Source: Pseudomonas azotoformans (GTDB lineage: Bacteria; Pseudomonadota; Gammaproteobacteria; Pseudomonadales; Pseudomonadaceae). From it: 64,000 nt of DNA. Positions 53,529-61,882 of this stretch are shown here, one piece after another (position 1 is the first letter of the stretch; the number at the start of each line of letters is the position of its first letter). The translations under genes and the position numbers were made by a program. The notes beneath the pieces were generated by a model. That model was not told the origin of the DNA. It did not search any database and saw only the letters and a list, made by a program, of their open reading frames with translations. The stretch is taken from positions 6,363,501 through 6,427,500 of the forward strand of contig NZ_LT629702.1 of assembly GCF_900103345.1 (NCBI RefSeq), read 5' to 3'.

Positions 53529-53629
53529 TGTAGGAGCGAGCTTGCTCGCGAAGAAACCTGAGAGCGCCGCGTTAACCCAGAAGCACTGCGTAATCGTTAA
53601 CGTTTTCGCGAGCAAGCTCGCTCCTACAG
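53529..53629. repeat. REP doublet, TAGGAGCGAGCTTGCTCGCGA type
   Basis: Inverted copies TAGGAGCGAGCTTGCTCGCG and CGCGAGCAAGCTCGCTCCTA are separated by about 60 bases, the same type as at 10611-10720. It lies between convergent genes. Confidence 0.9.
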
Positions 53630-53642
53630 TGAGGTGGACGTT

Positions 53643-54578
53643 TCAGAGCAGGCCCTGATCTGCGCAGACTTTGACCACCTGCTCACGAAACCAGGTATTG
53701 GCACTGTCCTGTTCGCTGGTTTCATTCCACTGCATCTCCAGGGTGAACCCCGGCAAGCCGTTGGGCGCTTCGCAATGGCCGAACGTGGTGGCGGGCGCCA
53801 GCAGTTTTTGCACGCGGCGCGGCAAGGTGACGATGAAGTCGGTGCCGGTGATCATCTTCAGCGCTGCGCTGTAGCTGTTGGCGCGGGCGATCACCTGACG
53901 CTTGTGGGCCTGGCGCGCCAGCCAGCCATCGATCATGTTGGTGTCGGAGGTCCACGGCGTAGGGAACACATGGCGCCGTTCGACGAAGGACTGCAGGCTG
54001 AAGGCCGGCTCCCTTGGCGCCGAGCGTTTATCGAACACACACACCAGATCGTCTTCGAGCAGCATCTGGGTGCGCAAGTCTTTATGGGCGCGGTGGAAGT
54101 TGGGGCCGAAACAGATCACCAGGTCGAGGCGGCCTTCGCGCAGGTCGTCGGCGGGGATGTCGGTTTCCAGCTTTTGCACGTTGACGATCACCGGCAAGTC
54201 GGCACGGTCGAAGTGCTTCAACAGGCGCGGCAGAATCAACTGTTCGAAGTATTCCGGCGCGCACACGTTGAACGTCACGGCCTTCTGGGTCGGGTCGAAA
54301 GCCTGGCCACCGGCGTGGCACAGGTTGATGCTTTCGAGGATCTTTTGCACATGCCCGTACATGGTGGTGGCCTTGTACGTTGGCCGCATGCCCGCTCGTG
54401 TGTTGATGAACAACTCGTCTTCAAAGCTGGTGCGCAGCTTCTTCAGGCTGTAGCTCACGGTGGACTGGCTGACAAACAGTGTTTCGGACACCTCGGTAAC
54501 GCTGCTCTGGTCGTAGACGGCGATAAACACCATCAAGTCCTGCATATCGAGCTTTCTGAGCAAGTTACTGTTTAGCAT
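53643..54578 (-). CDS. LysR-family transcriptional regulator (NodD-like)
   Basis: 311 residues. 'LRKLDMQDLMVFIAVYDQSS' and 'VSETLFVSQSTVSYSLKKLR' give the winged helix, followed by 'TRAGMRPTYKA' as usual for the NodD-like group. It lies just downstream of the CynX-type transporter gene on the same strand. It may regulate that transporter; the target is unknown. Confidence 0.87.
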   Translation of the reverse strand: MLNSNLLRKLDMQDLMVFIAVYDQSSVTEVSETLFVSQSTVSYSLKKLRTSFEDELFINTRAGMRPTYKATTMYGHVQKILESINLCHAGGQAFDPTQKAVTFNVCAPEYFEQLILPRLLKHFDRADLPVIVNVQKLETDIPADDLREGRLDLVICFGPNFHRAHKDLRTQMLLEDDLVCVFDKRSAPREPAFSLQSFVERRHVFPTPWTSDTNMIDGWLARQAHKRQVIARANSYSAALKMITGTDFIVTLPRRVQKLLAPATTFGHCEAPNGLPGFTLEMQWNETSEQDSANTWFREQVVKVCADQGLL

Positions 54579-54715
54579 CGGTTTCGTCCGTAAACCTGTT
54601 GTACCGAACTCAGTACAAGACAGCGCAAAAGCTTAACGGAACGAGCGTGCCATTAGAAAGCTCTGTAGGGCGTTTCTATGTTTGGTGTGAGACAAATACT
54701 GTTTGCAACACGACC

Positions 54716-55903
54716 TCAGCGGATATGTCGTGCGTAGTGCATTGGATTGAAGCGCGTGACGATCACCAGCATCAGCACGATCACTGCCGTCAGCGACCAC
54801 CAGGCCCATTCGAAACTGCCCAGCTGATCGCGGATCATCCCGGCGATCAGTGGTGACAGCCCGGCGATCAGGTAGCCGATACCCTGCACAAAGGCGGTCA
54901 GGCCACCGGCGCGGCGCGGGTTGTCCAAGTGGTCGAGGGACAGGATCAGGCTCATCGGGAACAGGCCGCCGATGCCCAGGCCCAGCAGGCATGGCCACAA
55001 CAGGCTCAGGTGATGCGGGCTGAGGATCAGGCCAAAGAAACCGAGGATGATCAGCACCAGCAGCACCGCCACCACCCCGCGTTTATCCCGGCGCCGGTTG
55101 GCGATGGCAGGGGTGACCAGGCCGGACACCACTTCCATGGCCGTCAAGAAGCCCAGCAACAGCCCGGCATTCTGCTCGCTCCAGCCTTGCTCCACGTAGT
55201 ACGGCGCCAGCCACGCCAGTACGCAGGTGTAGGACGCAGTGCCCAGGCCGAAAAATACTGCGAGCAACCAGGCCCGGCCATTGCCGAAAAACGACTCCTG
55301 CGGCCCCGCACCGGCTTGCGGCAACGGCGGCAACACCGAGCGCTGCGCGTACCAGAATACCAACGCCAGTACCGCCAACACCGCCCAGATCGCCAGGCCG
55401 ATGCGCCAACTGCCGGTCTGCACTTGCACGAACGGCGAGAACGATGCCGCCAGCGCCGCGCCGCCCATGATCGCGGTGACGTACAACCCCATGAACAGCG
55501 AAACATTGTCACTGAACCGCGACTTGATCAGTGCCGGCATCAACGCCTGGATCATCGCGATCCCCACACCGGCCGCGATGGCGCTGACGATCAACTCCAG
55601 CGCCGAGTCGAGGAACAACCGTGACAGCGTGGCCACGCCGATCACCAGCAGGGACACCACGATGCTGCGGTGTTCGCCAAAGCGTTTGGCCAGGCCCATG
55701 CCGAAGAACATCGCCAAGCCCATGGCCATCACCGGCAACATGGTCAACAACGCCGCGCTGCTGAAACTCAACGGCACATCGCCGCGAATCGATGACAACA
55801 ACGGGCCGACCGCCGCCATCGACGGGCGCAGATTGAGGGCGACCAGCACGACGCTGGTCATCAGCCAGAGGGCGGTGGTGGGTTTTGCGTGAACGGTTTC
55901 CAT
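54716..55903 (-). CDS. CynX/NimT-family MFS transporter
   Basis: 395 residues with 12 helices. 'VVLVALNLRPSMAAVGPLLS' is the hallmark LNLRP segment of the CynX/NimT subgroup (cyanate or 2-nitroimidazole transport). No cyanase gene is nearby, so cyanate is not supported. The start at 55903 was chosen over an upstream ATG at 55924 because family members begin close to the first helix. The 137 bases downstream hold no gene. Confidence 0.85.
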   Translation of the reverse strand: METVHAKPTTALWLMTSVVLVALNLRPSMAAVGPLLSSIRGDVPLSFSSAALLTMLPVMAMGLAMFFGMGLAKRFGEHRSIVVSLLVIGVATLSRLFLDSALELIVSAIAAGVGIAMIQALMPALIKSRFSDNVSLFMGLYVTAIMGGAALAASFSPFVQVQTGSWRIGLAIWAVLAVLALVFWYAQRSVLPPLPQAGAGPQESFFGNGRAWLLAVFFGLGTASYTCVLAWLAPYYVEQGWSEQNAGLLLGFLTAMEVVSGLVTPAIANRRRDKRGVVAVLLVLIILGFFGLILSPHHLSLLWPCLLGLGIGGLFPMSLILSLDHLDNPRRAGGLTAFVQGIGYLIAGLSPLIAGMIRDQLGSFEWAWWSLTAVIVLMLVIVTRFNPMHYARHIR

Positions 55904-56001
55904 GGGAGGCCCTTGAGTGAACAAGGGCGAATCAGGCCATGGGCGGGGGAGTGGGGCAAATGAGAAAGTCGCTAGGTCTATCTAAAAATTGCGCTGATCA
56001 A

Positions 56002-56109
56002 AATGTGGGAGGGGGCTTGCCCCCGATGGCAGTGTGTCAGCCAACAAATCTTTGACTGACCCACCGTTATCGGGGGCAAGTCGAATCGTCGCACCGCCCC
56101 TCCCACATT
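56002..56109. repeat. REP doublet, GTGGGAGGGGGCTTGCCCCCGAT type, right arm interrupted
   Basis: The left arm AATGTGGGAGGGGGCTTGCC is regular. The right arm reads ATCGGGGGCAAG, then about 16 unmatched bases (TCGAATCGTCGCACCG), then CCCCTCCCACATT. The element runs into the stop codon of the aldehyde dehydrogenase gene. Confidence 0.85.
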
Positions 56110-57550
56110 AGATAGAGCGGATCACATGCTTGATCTCCTGGAACGCCGCCAACCCCCACGGCCCCAACTCGCGGCCGATGCTGCTCTGCTTGTAACCGCC
56201 CCACGCGGTCTGCGGGAAGATCACTTGCGGCGCGTTGATCCACACCAGCCCGGCCTGCAAGGCATTCGCCACACGCTCGGCGGTTTCGGCATGGCGGCTG
56301 ACCACACTCGCTACCAGGCCGAAATCGCTGTCGTTGGCCAGGGCGATCGCTTCTGCCTCAGAAGCAAAACGCCGGACACAGAGCACCGGGCCGAAGATCT
56401 CTTCGTTCCACAACGCGCTGTCCAGCGGCACATCGGTGAACACGGTGGGGCGAATGAAAAAGCCCTTGGGCAAGTCCGCCGGGCGGTCACCGCCACACAG
56501 CAAGCGGGCACCGTCTTCGATGCCGCGCTGGATATGCCCCAGTACCCGCTGATATTGCACGCGGTTGATCAACGCACCCATTTCCACGTCGTCGGCAAAT
56601 GGGTCCGCCACGCGAATAGCTTCAGCCCGTGCCTGCACCCGCACCAGGAATTCATCGGCGAGCGAGTCAGCCACCAACACCCGGCTGGTGGCCGAACACA
56701 TCTGCCCGGCGTTGAAAAAACCGCCGCCACAGGCCAGTTCCACCGCCAGGTCCAGATCGGCATCCGCCAGTACCAGCAGCGAAGACTTGCCGCCCAATTC
56801 CAGGCTCACGCCCTTGATGGTTTCGGCCGCGCGTTGCATCACCTGCACGCCAACGGCGTTACTGCCGGTGAACGATATTTTCGCCACCCGACGGTCTGCC
56901 GCCAGCGGTGCGCCGACCGCCAAACCTGTGCCACACACCAGGTTGAACACTCCAGCGGGCAAGCCGGCCTCGGCGATAATCCGCGCCAAGTGCAACTCGG
57001 CCAACGGCGTGACTTCCGAGGGCTTGAGCACCACGCAACAACCGGCGGCCAGGGCTGGGGCGAGTTTCCAGGCGGTGGTTACCATCGGGAAATTCCACGG
57101 TACGATCAGCCCCACCACGCCGCATGGCTCGCGGCGCAGGCGTGCGCTGAAGTCATCGCTGGGCAGTGCCACCGGCTGATCCTGAGCGGCTTCCATTTCT
57201 TCGGCAACGCTGGCGTAGTAGTCGAACGTGGCGATCACATCGTCCACATCAATTGCGGCTTCAAACAGAGGCTTGCCGTTGTTGCTCGATTGCAGGTGCA
57301 TCAGCTGTTCGCGCTGTTCGCTCACGCCCTGGGCGATCTTGCGCAGCAGGGCGGCGCGATCACGGCCGGTGCTTTTCGACCAGCCGCTGAAGGCCGCGCT
57401 GGCGGCGTCGACCGCCTGGGTCACCGCTGTCGCGTCGCCGACGCTGACCTGGGCCAATACCGCCTCGGTGGCTGGGTTGATCACCTCAAGTGCTGCTTGA
57501 CCGGCCCGCCACGAACCGTCGATGTAGATCCCGTTCAATACCGCGCTCAT
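56108..57550 (-). CDS. Aldehyde dehydrogenase, probably acting on the decarboxylase product
   Basis: 480 residues. The catalytic Cys lies in 'GGGFFNAGQMCSATSRVLVA', the general-base Glu in 'VSLELGGKSSLLVLADADLD', and the substrate-binding stretch 'GLIVPWNFPMVTTAWKLAPA' is standard for ALDH. Its ATG overlaps the decarboxylase stop (ATGA). Paired with a 2-ketoarginine-decarboxylase-like enzyme, it would oxidise 4-guanidinobutyraldehyde to 4-guanidinobutyrate. The betaine-aldehyde type is an alternative by sequence alone. Confidence 0.85.
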   Translation of the reverse strand: MSAVLNGIYIDGSWRAGQAALEVINPATEAVLAQVSVGDATAVTQAVDAASAAFSGWSKSTGRDRAALLRKIAQGVSEQREQLMHLQSSNNGKPLFEAAIDVDDVIATFDYYASVAEEMEAAQDQPVALPSDDFSARLRREPCGVVGLIVPWNFPMVTTAWKLAPALAAGCCVVLKPSEVTPLAELHLARIIAEAGLPAGVFNLVCGTGLAVGAPLAADRRVAKISFTGSNAVGVQVMQRAAETIKGVSLELGGKSSLLVLADADLDLAVELACGGGFFNAGQMCSATSRVLVADSLADEFLVRVQARAEAIRVADPFADDVEMGALINRVQYQRVLGHIQRGIEDGARLLCGGDRPADLPKGFFIRPTVFTDVPLDSALWNEEIFGPVLCVRRFASEAEAIALANDSDFGLVASVVSRHAETAERVANALQAGLVWINAPQVIFPQTAWGGYKQSSIGRELGPWGLAAFQEIKHVIRSI

Positions 57551-59172
57551 ACCGCCACCTCCTTCATCCACAGGCCTTGGTCGATTTCAATCAGTGTTGG
57601 ACCCTGGCGATCAGCGGCGCTGCGCAGTGCCGTACGCAGATGTGCGATGCCCTGGATGCTTTCAGCGGCACAGCCCAACGCCTTGGCTACGCCGATAAAG
57701 TCCGGGGTGTAGATGTCCACACCCACCGGCTCGATGGCGCGGTTGACCATGTATTTCTTGATCTCTTCATAGCCCTGGTTATTCCACAGCAGCACGATCA
57801 CCGGCGTGCGCGCTTCCACGGCGCTGGCCAGTTCCGGCAGGCTGAATTGCAGGCCGCCGTCGCCGATCAGGCACACCACCGGTTGTCCGTCGCCGCGCCC
57901 CAGCCAGGCGCCGATGGCGGCGGGCAGGGCGTAGCCCAAGGTGCCGTAGCCGGTGGATGAGTTGAACCAGCGGCGCGGGTGGTCGAGGTTCAGGGTGAGG
58001 TTGCCGCTGTACACCGGTTGGGTCGAGTCGCCGACCAGCACGGCGTTGGGCAGCTCCTCCAGGACGGTGTTGAGGAACAGGGTTTGTGCGCGGGTGGCGG
58101 CGTCCCAGCCTGGGTTCAATTCGGCCCACAGGCGCGTAACACGCGCAGCGCCCCACGTGCTGTTGCGGGGTGGCAATGGCTTGCTGTTGAGCGCGTTCAA
58201 CAAGGCTTCGGCAGCGATCTGTGCATCGGCCACCAAGGCAACCTGCGGCGGATAGTTGCGCACGGTCTGGTCCGGGTCGATGTCGATCCGCAGCAACGCG
58301 CCGGGAATCTCGAAGCCACCGGCGAAGGTGACGTCGTAGTCGGTCTCCGCCAGCTCCGTGCCGATGGCCAGCACCACGTCGGCTTCGGCGACCAAGGCGC
58401 GGGTGGCGACCAGGGTCTGGGTCGAGCCGATCAACAGCGGGTGGTTGGCAGGCAGCATGCCTTTGGCGTTGATCGTCAGGGCTACCGGTGCGCCGAGGGC
58501 CTCGGCCAATTGCGTGAGTGCTGCGGCGGCGTCGATGGCGCCGCCCCCGGCCAGGATCAACGGCTGCTCGGCCGCCGCGAGCAACTGGCTCATCTGCTTG
58601 ATCGCCGACGGCGCCGCACCGGCGCGCGCCACGCTGACCGGCTCGCTGCCCAGCAGCGCGTCGGCGTTTTCCACCAGCACATCCAGCGGGATTTCAATAT
58701 GCACCGGGCGTGGTCGCCCGGCCTGGAACAACGCAAAGGCCCGCGCCAACACGCCGGGCAACTCGGCCGCCGACATCAGAGTGTGGGAGAACGCCGCCAC
58801 ACCGGCGATCATCGCGCCCTGGTTCGGCAGCTCATGCAACTTGCCGCGCCCGCCGCCCAATTGGCTGCGCGACTGCACGCTGGAAATCACCAGCATCGGG
58901 ATCGAGTCGGCGTAGGCCTGGCCCATGGCGGTGGTGATATTGGTCATGCCGGGGCCGGTGATGATGAAGCACACGCCGGGCTTGCCGCTGGTGCGCGCAT
59001 ACCCATCGGCCATGAAGCCGGCGCCCTGTTCGTGGCGCGGGGTGACGTGACGGATGCTGGAACGGGCCAGGCCACGATACAACTCCACGGTGTGCACGCC
59101 GGGGATGCCAAACACCTGGTCCACGCCATAGCCTTCCAGAAGGTTGACCAGTACTTCGCCGCAGGTCGCCAT
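57547..59172 (-). CDS. aruI: Thiamine-diphosphate decarboxylase, likely 5-guanidino-2-oxopentanoate decarboxylase
   Basis: 541 residues. The catalytic Glu is in 'TPRHEQGAGFMADGYARTSG', and the ThDP/Mg motif is 'GDGGLQFSLPELASAVEART' with 'LLWNNQGYEE'. The sequence is of the acetolactate-synthase-like family but lacks a small subunit gene nearby. It resembles Pseudomonas AruI, which decarboxylates 2-ketoarginine in the arginine transaminase pathway. The transaminase gene aruH is absent here. Divergent from a LysR gene. Confidence 0.75.
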   Translation of the reverse strand: MATCGEVLVNLLEGYGVDQVFGIPGVHTVELYRGLARSSIRHVTPRHEQGAGFMADGYARTSGKPGVCFIITGPGMTNITTAMGQAYADSIPMLVISSVQSRSQLGGGRGKLHELPNQGAMIAGVAAFSHTLMSAAELPGVLARAFALFQAGRPRPVHIEIPLDVLVENADALLGSEPVSVARAGAAPSAIKQMSQLLAAAEQPLILAGGGAIDAAAALTQLAEALGAPVALTINAKGMLPANHPLLIGSTQTLVATRALVAEADVVLAIGTELAETDYDVTFAGGFEIPGALLRIDIDPDQTVRNYPPQVALVADAQIAAEALLNALNSKPLPPRNSTWGAARVTRLWAELNPGWDAATRAQTLFLNTVLEELPNAVLVGDSTQPVYSGNLTLNLDHPRRWFNSSTGYGTLGYALPAAIGAWLGRGDGQPVVCLIGDGGLQFSLPELASAVEARTPVIVLLWNNQGYEEIKKYMVNRAIEPVGVDIYTPDFIGVAKALGCAAESIQGIAHLRTALRSAADRQGPTLIEIDQGLWMKEVAV

Positions 59173-59183
59173 AAACGTCGCTC

Positions 59184-59191
59184 TTATTGTT
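59184..59191 (-). promoter_or_regulatory. Candidate Crc/Hfq motif in the aruI-like leader
   Basis: The coding strand reads AACAATAAGAGCG about a dozen bases before the ATG, an exact AAnAAnAA next to the ribosome site. Confidence 0.5.
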
Positions 59192-59284
59192 GAGATAAGG
59201 CGTTATTGGACCGGCTGGCCGGTAGCGGCAACAATCGATAAAAAGTCATACTAGCCATGTCCTCACGTCATGGCTGCGCCCCCG

Positions 59285-60157
59285 ATGAAACGCCTTCCGC
59301 CGCTGCCCGCGTTGTACACCTTCTGGATCACGGCCCAGTGCTGCAACTTCACCCGCGCCGCCGAGCAACTGCACATCACCCAGGGTGCGGTGAGCCGGCA
59401 GGTTGCCGGGCTGGAAAGCCACCTGGGCTACGCGCTGTTCCAACGCCAGGCGCGGGGCTTGAGCCTGACCGAAGAAGGCCGCGAATGGTCATTGCGCGCG
59501 CAGCAGGTGTTTGGCCTGATCGGCGAGGCGGTGGAGCAGATCGGCAGTCGCCGCCAGGTCCTGCAGCTCAAGGCCTCCACCTGTGTGATGCGCTGGCTGT
59601 TGCCGCGCTTGATGCAGTGGCAAAAAGAGCGCCCGGACGTGCCGGTAGAGCTCACCACCACCGTGGCCTACACCGTGGACTTTCGCCGCGAGCAATTCGA
59701 TGCGGCAGTGATCTATGCGCCCATCGCCGAGCAGTCGGCCGAGGCGCGGCATCTGTTCGACGAACAACTCACCCCGGTCTGCACCCCTGCGATGCTCGGC
59801 GTTCTGCACTCACCGGCAGACCTGCAGCAACAGGTTCTGCTGCATCCCACAAGGGATGAGCGGGATTGGGCGTTGTGGTTGAAGGCGGCGAAGACGCGAC
59901 TGGGTAACCTGAGCCAGGGGCATCATTTTGAGACGCTGGATTTGGCGATGACGGTGGCGTCGCAAGGCTCCGGCGTGGCGATTGGCGACCGTGCGTTGAT
60001 TGGCGAGGATTTGAAGGCCGGGCGGTTGGCGACACCCTTTGAACTGCGAGTGCCGACGGGGATGGGCTATTACCTGGTGTATCCACCGGGCACCGAGCCT
60101 TCGGCGGGGCTTGAAGCGTTGATGGATTGGTTGGTCACCCAAGCCAAAATCTGCTGA
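59285..60157 (+). CDS. LysR-family regulator (GcvA-like) divergent from aruI
   Basis: 290 residues from 'MKRLPPLPALYTF', the usual GcvA-group start; an ATG five codons earlier (59270) is possible. The helix-turn-helix is 'FTRAAEQLHITQGAVSRQVA'. Divergent from the decarboxylase-ALDH operon with about 110 bases between, so it is the likely activator of that operon. Effector unknown. Confidence 0.87.
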   Translation: MKRLPPLPALYTFWITAQCCNFTRAAEQLHITQGAVSRQVAGLESHLGYALFQRQARGLSLTEEGREWSLRAQQVFGLIGEAVEQIGSRRQVLQLKASTCVMRWLLPRLMQWQKERPDVPVELTTTVAYTVDFRREQFDAAVIYAPIAEQSAEARHLFDEQLTPVCTPAMLGVLHSPADLQQQVLLHPTRDERDWALWLKAAKTRLGNLSQGHHFETLDLAMTVASQGSGVAIGDRALIGEDLKAGRLATPFELRVPTGMGYYLVYPPGTEPSAGLEALMDWLVTQAKIC

Positions 60158-60169
60158 CACTCACATTTC

Positions 60170-60262
60170 AAATGTGGGAGGGGGCTTGCCCCCGATAGCG
60201 GTAGATCAGTCACACCTGTATTGACTGACACACTGCAATCGGGGGCAAGCCCCCTCCCACAT
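60170..60262. repeat. REP doublet, GTGGGAGGGGGCTTGCCCCCGAT type, intact
   Basis: Inverted copies AATGTGGGAGGGGGCTTGCC and GGCAAGCCCCCTCCCACATC are separated by about 50 bases. It is the regular form of the interrupted element at 56002-56109 and lies between convergent genes. Confidence 0.9.
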
Positions 60263-60263
60263 C

Positions 60264-60878
60264 TCAGTAGCCGACGGTGAAGCGCTGGCGCGAGTGCTTC
60301 GGCGATTCGACTTCGTCGATCAAGGCGATGGCGTAGTCAGCAAAGCTGATCCAGCTGCGACCTTCACTGCTCACCAGCAGATCGTCCTGGCCCACGCGGA
60401 ATTGACCGGTGCGCTCGGTCTCGACGAACTCCGCCGAAGGCGACAGGAAGGTCCAGTCCAGCTCTTTTTCCTGACGCAGCGTGTCGAGAAACACAGCGCC
60501 TGCACTGGCTTCGGCTTTGTACTCAGCCGGGAAACCTGCGCTGTCGATCACCCGAGCGCCACCCGGCAGCAACAGCGAACCGGCACCGCCCACGACCAGC
60601 AGGCGTTTCACCCCGGCGTTCTTCACCGGCCCGATCACCGCGCTGGCCGGCAGAGTGGCGAAGTGCGCGGCGCTGATCACCACGTCACTGCCGCTGATGG
60701 CCTGTTGCAGGGCGTCTGCGTCCAGGGCATCCACCTGCTTGACGGTGACGCCAGGGCGCGCCGCCAGCTTGTCGGTGTTACGTGCGATGGCTACAACGCT
60801 ATGCCCGCGACGCAGGGCTTCTTCCAGCAGTTGGCTACCGGCCCGGCCGGTGGCCCCAATGATTGCAATCTTGCTCAT
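60264..60878 (-). CDS. NAD(P)-binding (NmrA/YwnB-like) oxidoreductase
   Basis: 204 residues. 'KIAIIGATGRAGSQLLEEAL' is the Rossmann GxxGxxG motif, and 'AARPGVTVKQVDALDADALQ' and 'VISAAHFATLPASAVIGPVK' are typical of the atypical SDR group. It lacks the classical YxxxK pair. CTGGAGAACGTC precedes the ATG at 60878. It begins 33 bases after the MBL gene and is likely cotranscribed. Substrate unknown. Confidence 0.85.
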   Translation of the reverse strand: MSKIAIIGATGRAGSQLLEEALRRGHSVVAIARNTDKLAARPGVTVKQVDALDADALQQAISGSDVVISAAHFATLPASAVIGPVKNAGVKRLLVVGGAGSLLLPGGARVIDSAGFPAEYKAEASAGAVFLDTLRQEKELDWTFLSPSAEFVETERTGQFRVGQDDLLVSSEGRSWISFADYAIALIDEVESPKHSRQRFTVGY

Positions 60879-60911
60879 GACGTTCTCCAGTACGTTAGGG
60901 TTTAAAACCAT

Positions 60912-61778
60912 TCACCACTTCATTTCGCCCTTGGCGACTTTGGCGCTCAGTTCCAGCGAGCTTTCGTCGGCGAGGGTCGGGTAACGCTGTTTCATGGCCG
61001 CGATCAGGGCGGCGGAATCCTTGGCCTTGGCGGTTTCGGCGTCAAAGGCCTTGATGTAGTCAGCAGTAAATTTCACCGATTGGACGGACGGCGTACCCAG
61101 GTAATGGCCCGGGATCACGGTGTGCGGTTTCAGGTCTTCAATGCGTTGCAGGGTCGCCAGCCAGTCTTTGTGGGATTGCGCGCTCTGGGTATCGGCCATC
61201 CACACATGAATGTTCTCGGCGACGACCACGCCACCGACCACGGCCTTGATCGACGGGATCCACACAAAACTGCGGTCCGGCTGCGCGCCGTCCAGGCCGA
61301 TCACCTCCAGTTGCTGGCCTTCCAGGCTCAGGCTGTGGCCTTGAAGTACCTGCGGCACGATGGTTTTAGACGGCTTGTCGGCACCCATTTTCGGGCCCCA
61401 GAACGCAAGCTTGCCGGCCACGGTCGCCTTGATGTGATCGACCACCGGTTGCGGCGCCAGCACCTTGGCGTCGGGGAAGGCGGCGGTGAGGGTGTCGAGG
61501 CCGAAGTAGTAGTCCGGGTCGCCGTGGCTGATGTAGATGGTGGTCAGGTGTTTGCCGCTGGCGCGGATCTTCTGCACCAGTTGTTCGGCCTGGCCTTTGC
61601 CGAACTGGGCGTCCAACAGGATCGCATCCTTGGCGCCGCTGACCAGCACCGAGGTGACCGGGAAGATCGCGGCTTCGCCCGGGTTGTACACATCCAGCTT
61701 CAGCTCGGCGGCGGCCGCATGGGCGGCGAAGGCCAGGGCGGCGGTGGCCAGGGTCAGGCGCTTGAGGGTTGAGAACAT
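60912..61778 (-). CDS. Exported MBL-fold protein with altered metal motif
   Basis: 288 residues with a signal peptide ending near 'AFAAHAAAA'. The MBL core is recognisable ('SVLVSGAKDAILLDAQFGKG', 'VIPGHYLGTPSVQSV'). The usual HxHxDH motif reads HGDPDYYF in 'IYISHGDPDYYFGLDTL', so the second and third ligands differ. It could bind one metal, use other ligands, or be non-hydrolytic. Divergent from a LysR gene, with an NAD(P)-binding protein downstream. Confidence 0.85.
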   Translation of the reverse strand: MFSTLKRLTLATAALAFAAHAAAAELKLDVYNPGEAAIFPVTSVLVSGAKDAILLDAQFGKGQAEQLVQKIRASGKHLTTIYISHGDPDYYFGLDTLTAAFPDAKVLAPQPVVDHIKATVAGKLAFWGPKMGADKPSKTIVPQVLQGHSLSLEGQQLEVIGLDGAQPDRSFVWIPSIKAVVGGVVVAENIHVWMADTQSAQSHKDWLATLQRIEDLKPHTVIPGHYLGTPSVQSVKFTADYIKAFDAETAKAKDSAALIAAMKQRYPTLADESSLELSAKVAKGEMKW

Positions 61779-61882
61779 CGGGCAGCTCCAGCATCGGTAA
61801 AGGATGCACAGAGCTTAGTTGCACAAAACCAGACTAAAAATGCGATGCTGGGACATAGTTTGTTTCTGAAATCGGGCAAATC

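Noticed and set aside
53634..54575. A 313-codon frame antisense to the LysR gene at 53643-54578
   Set aside because: Begins in a REP element and lacks any motif; the LysR gene has a clear helix-turn-helix.
54716..55903. Cyanate transporter call for the CynX-like MFS gene
   Set aside because: No cyanase or carbonic anhydrase gene is adjacent; family membership alone does not give the substrate.
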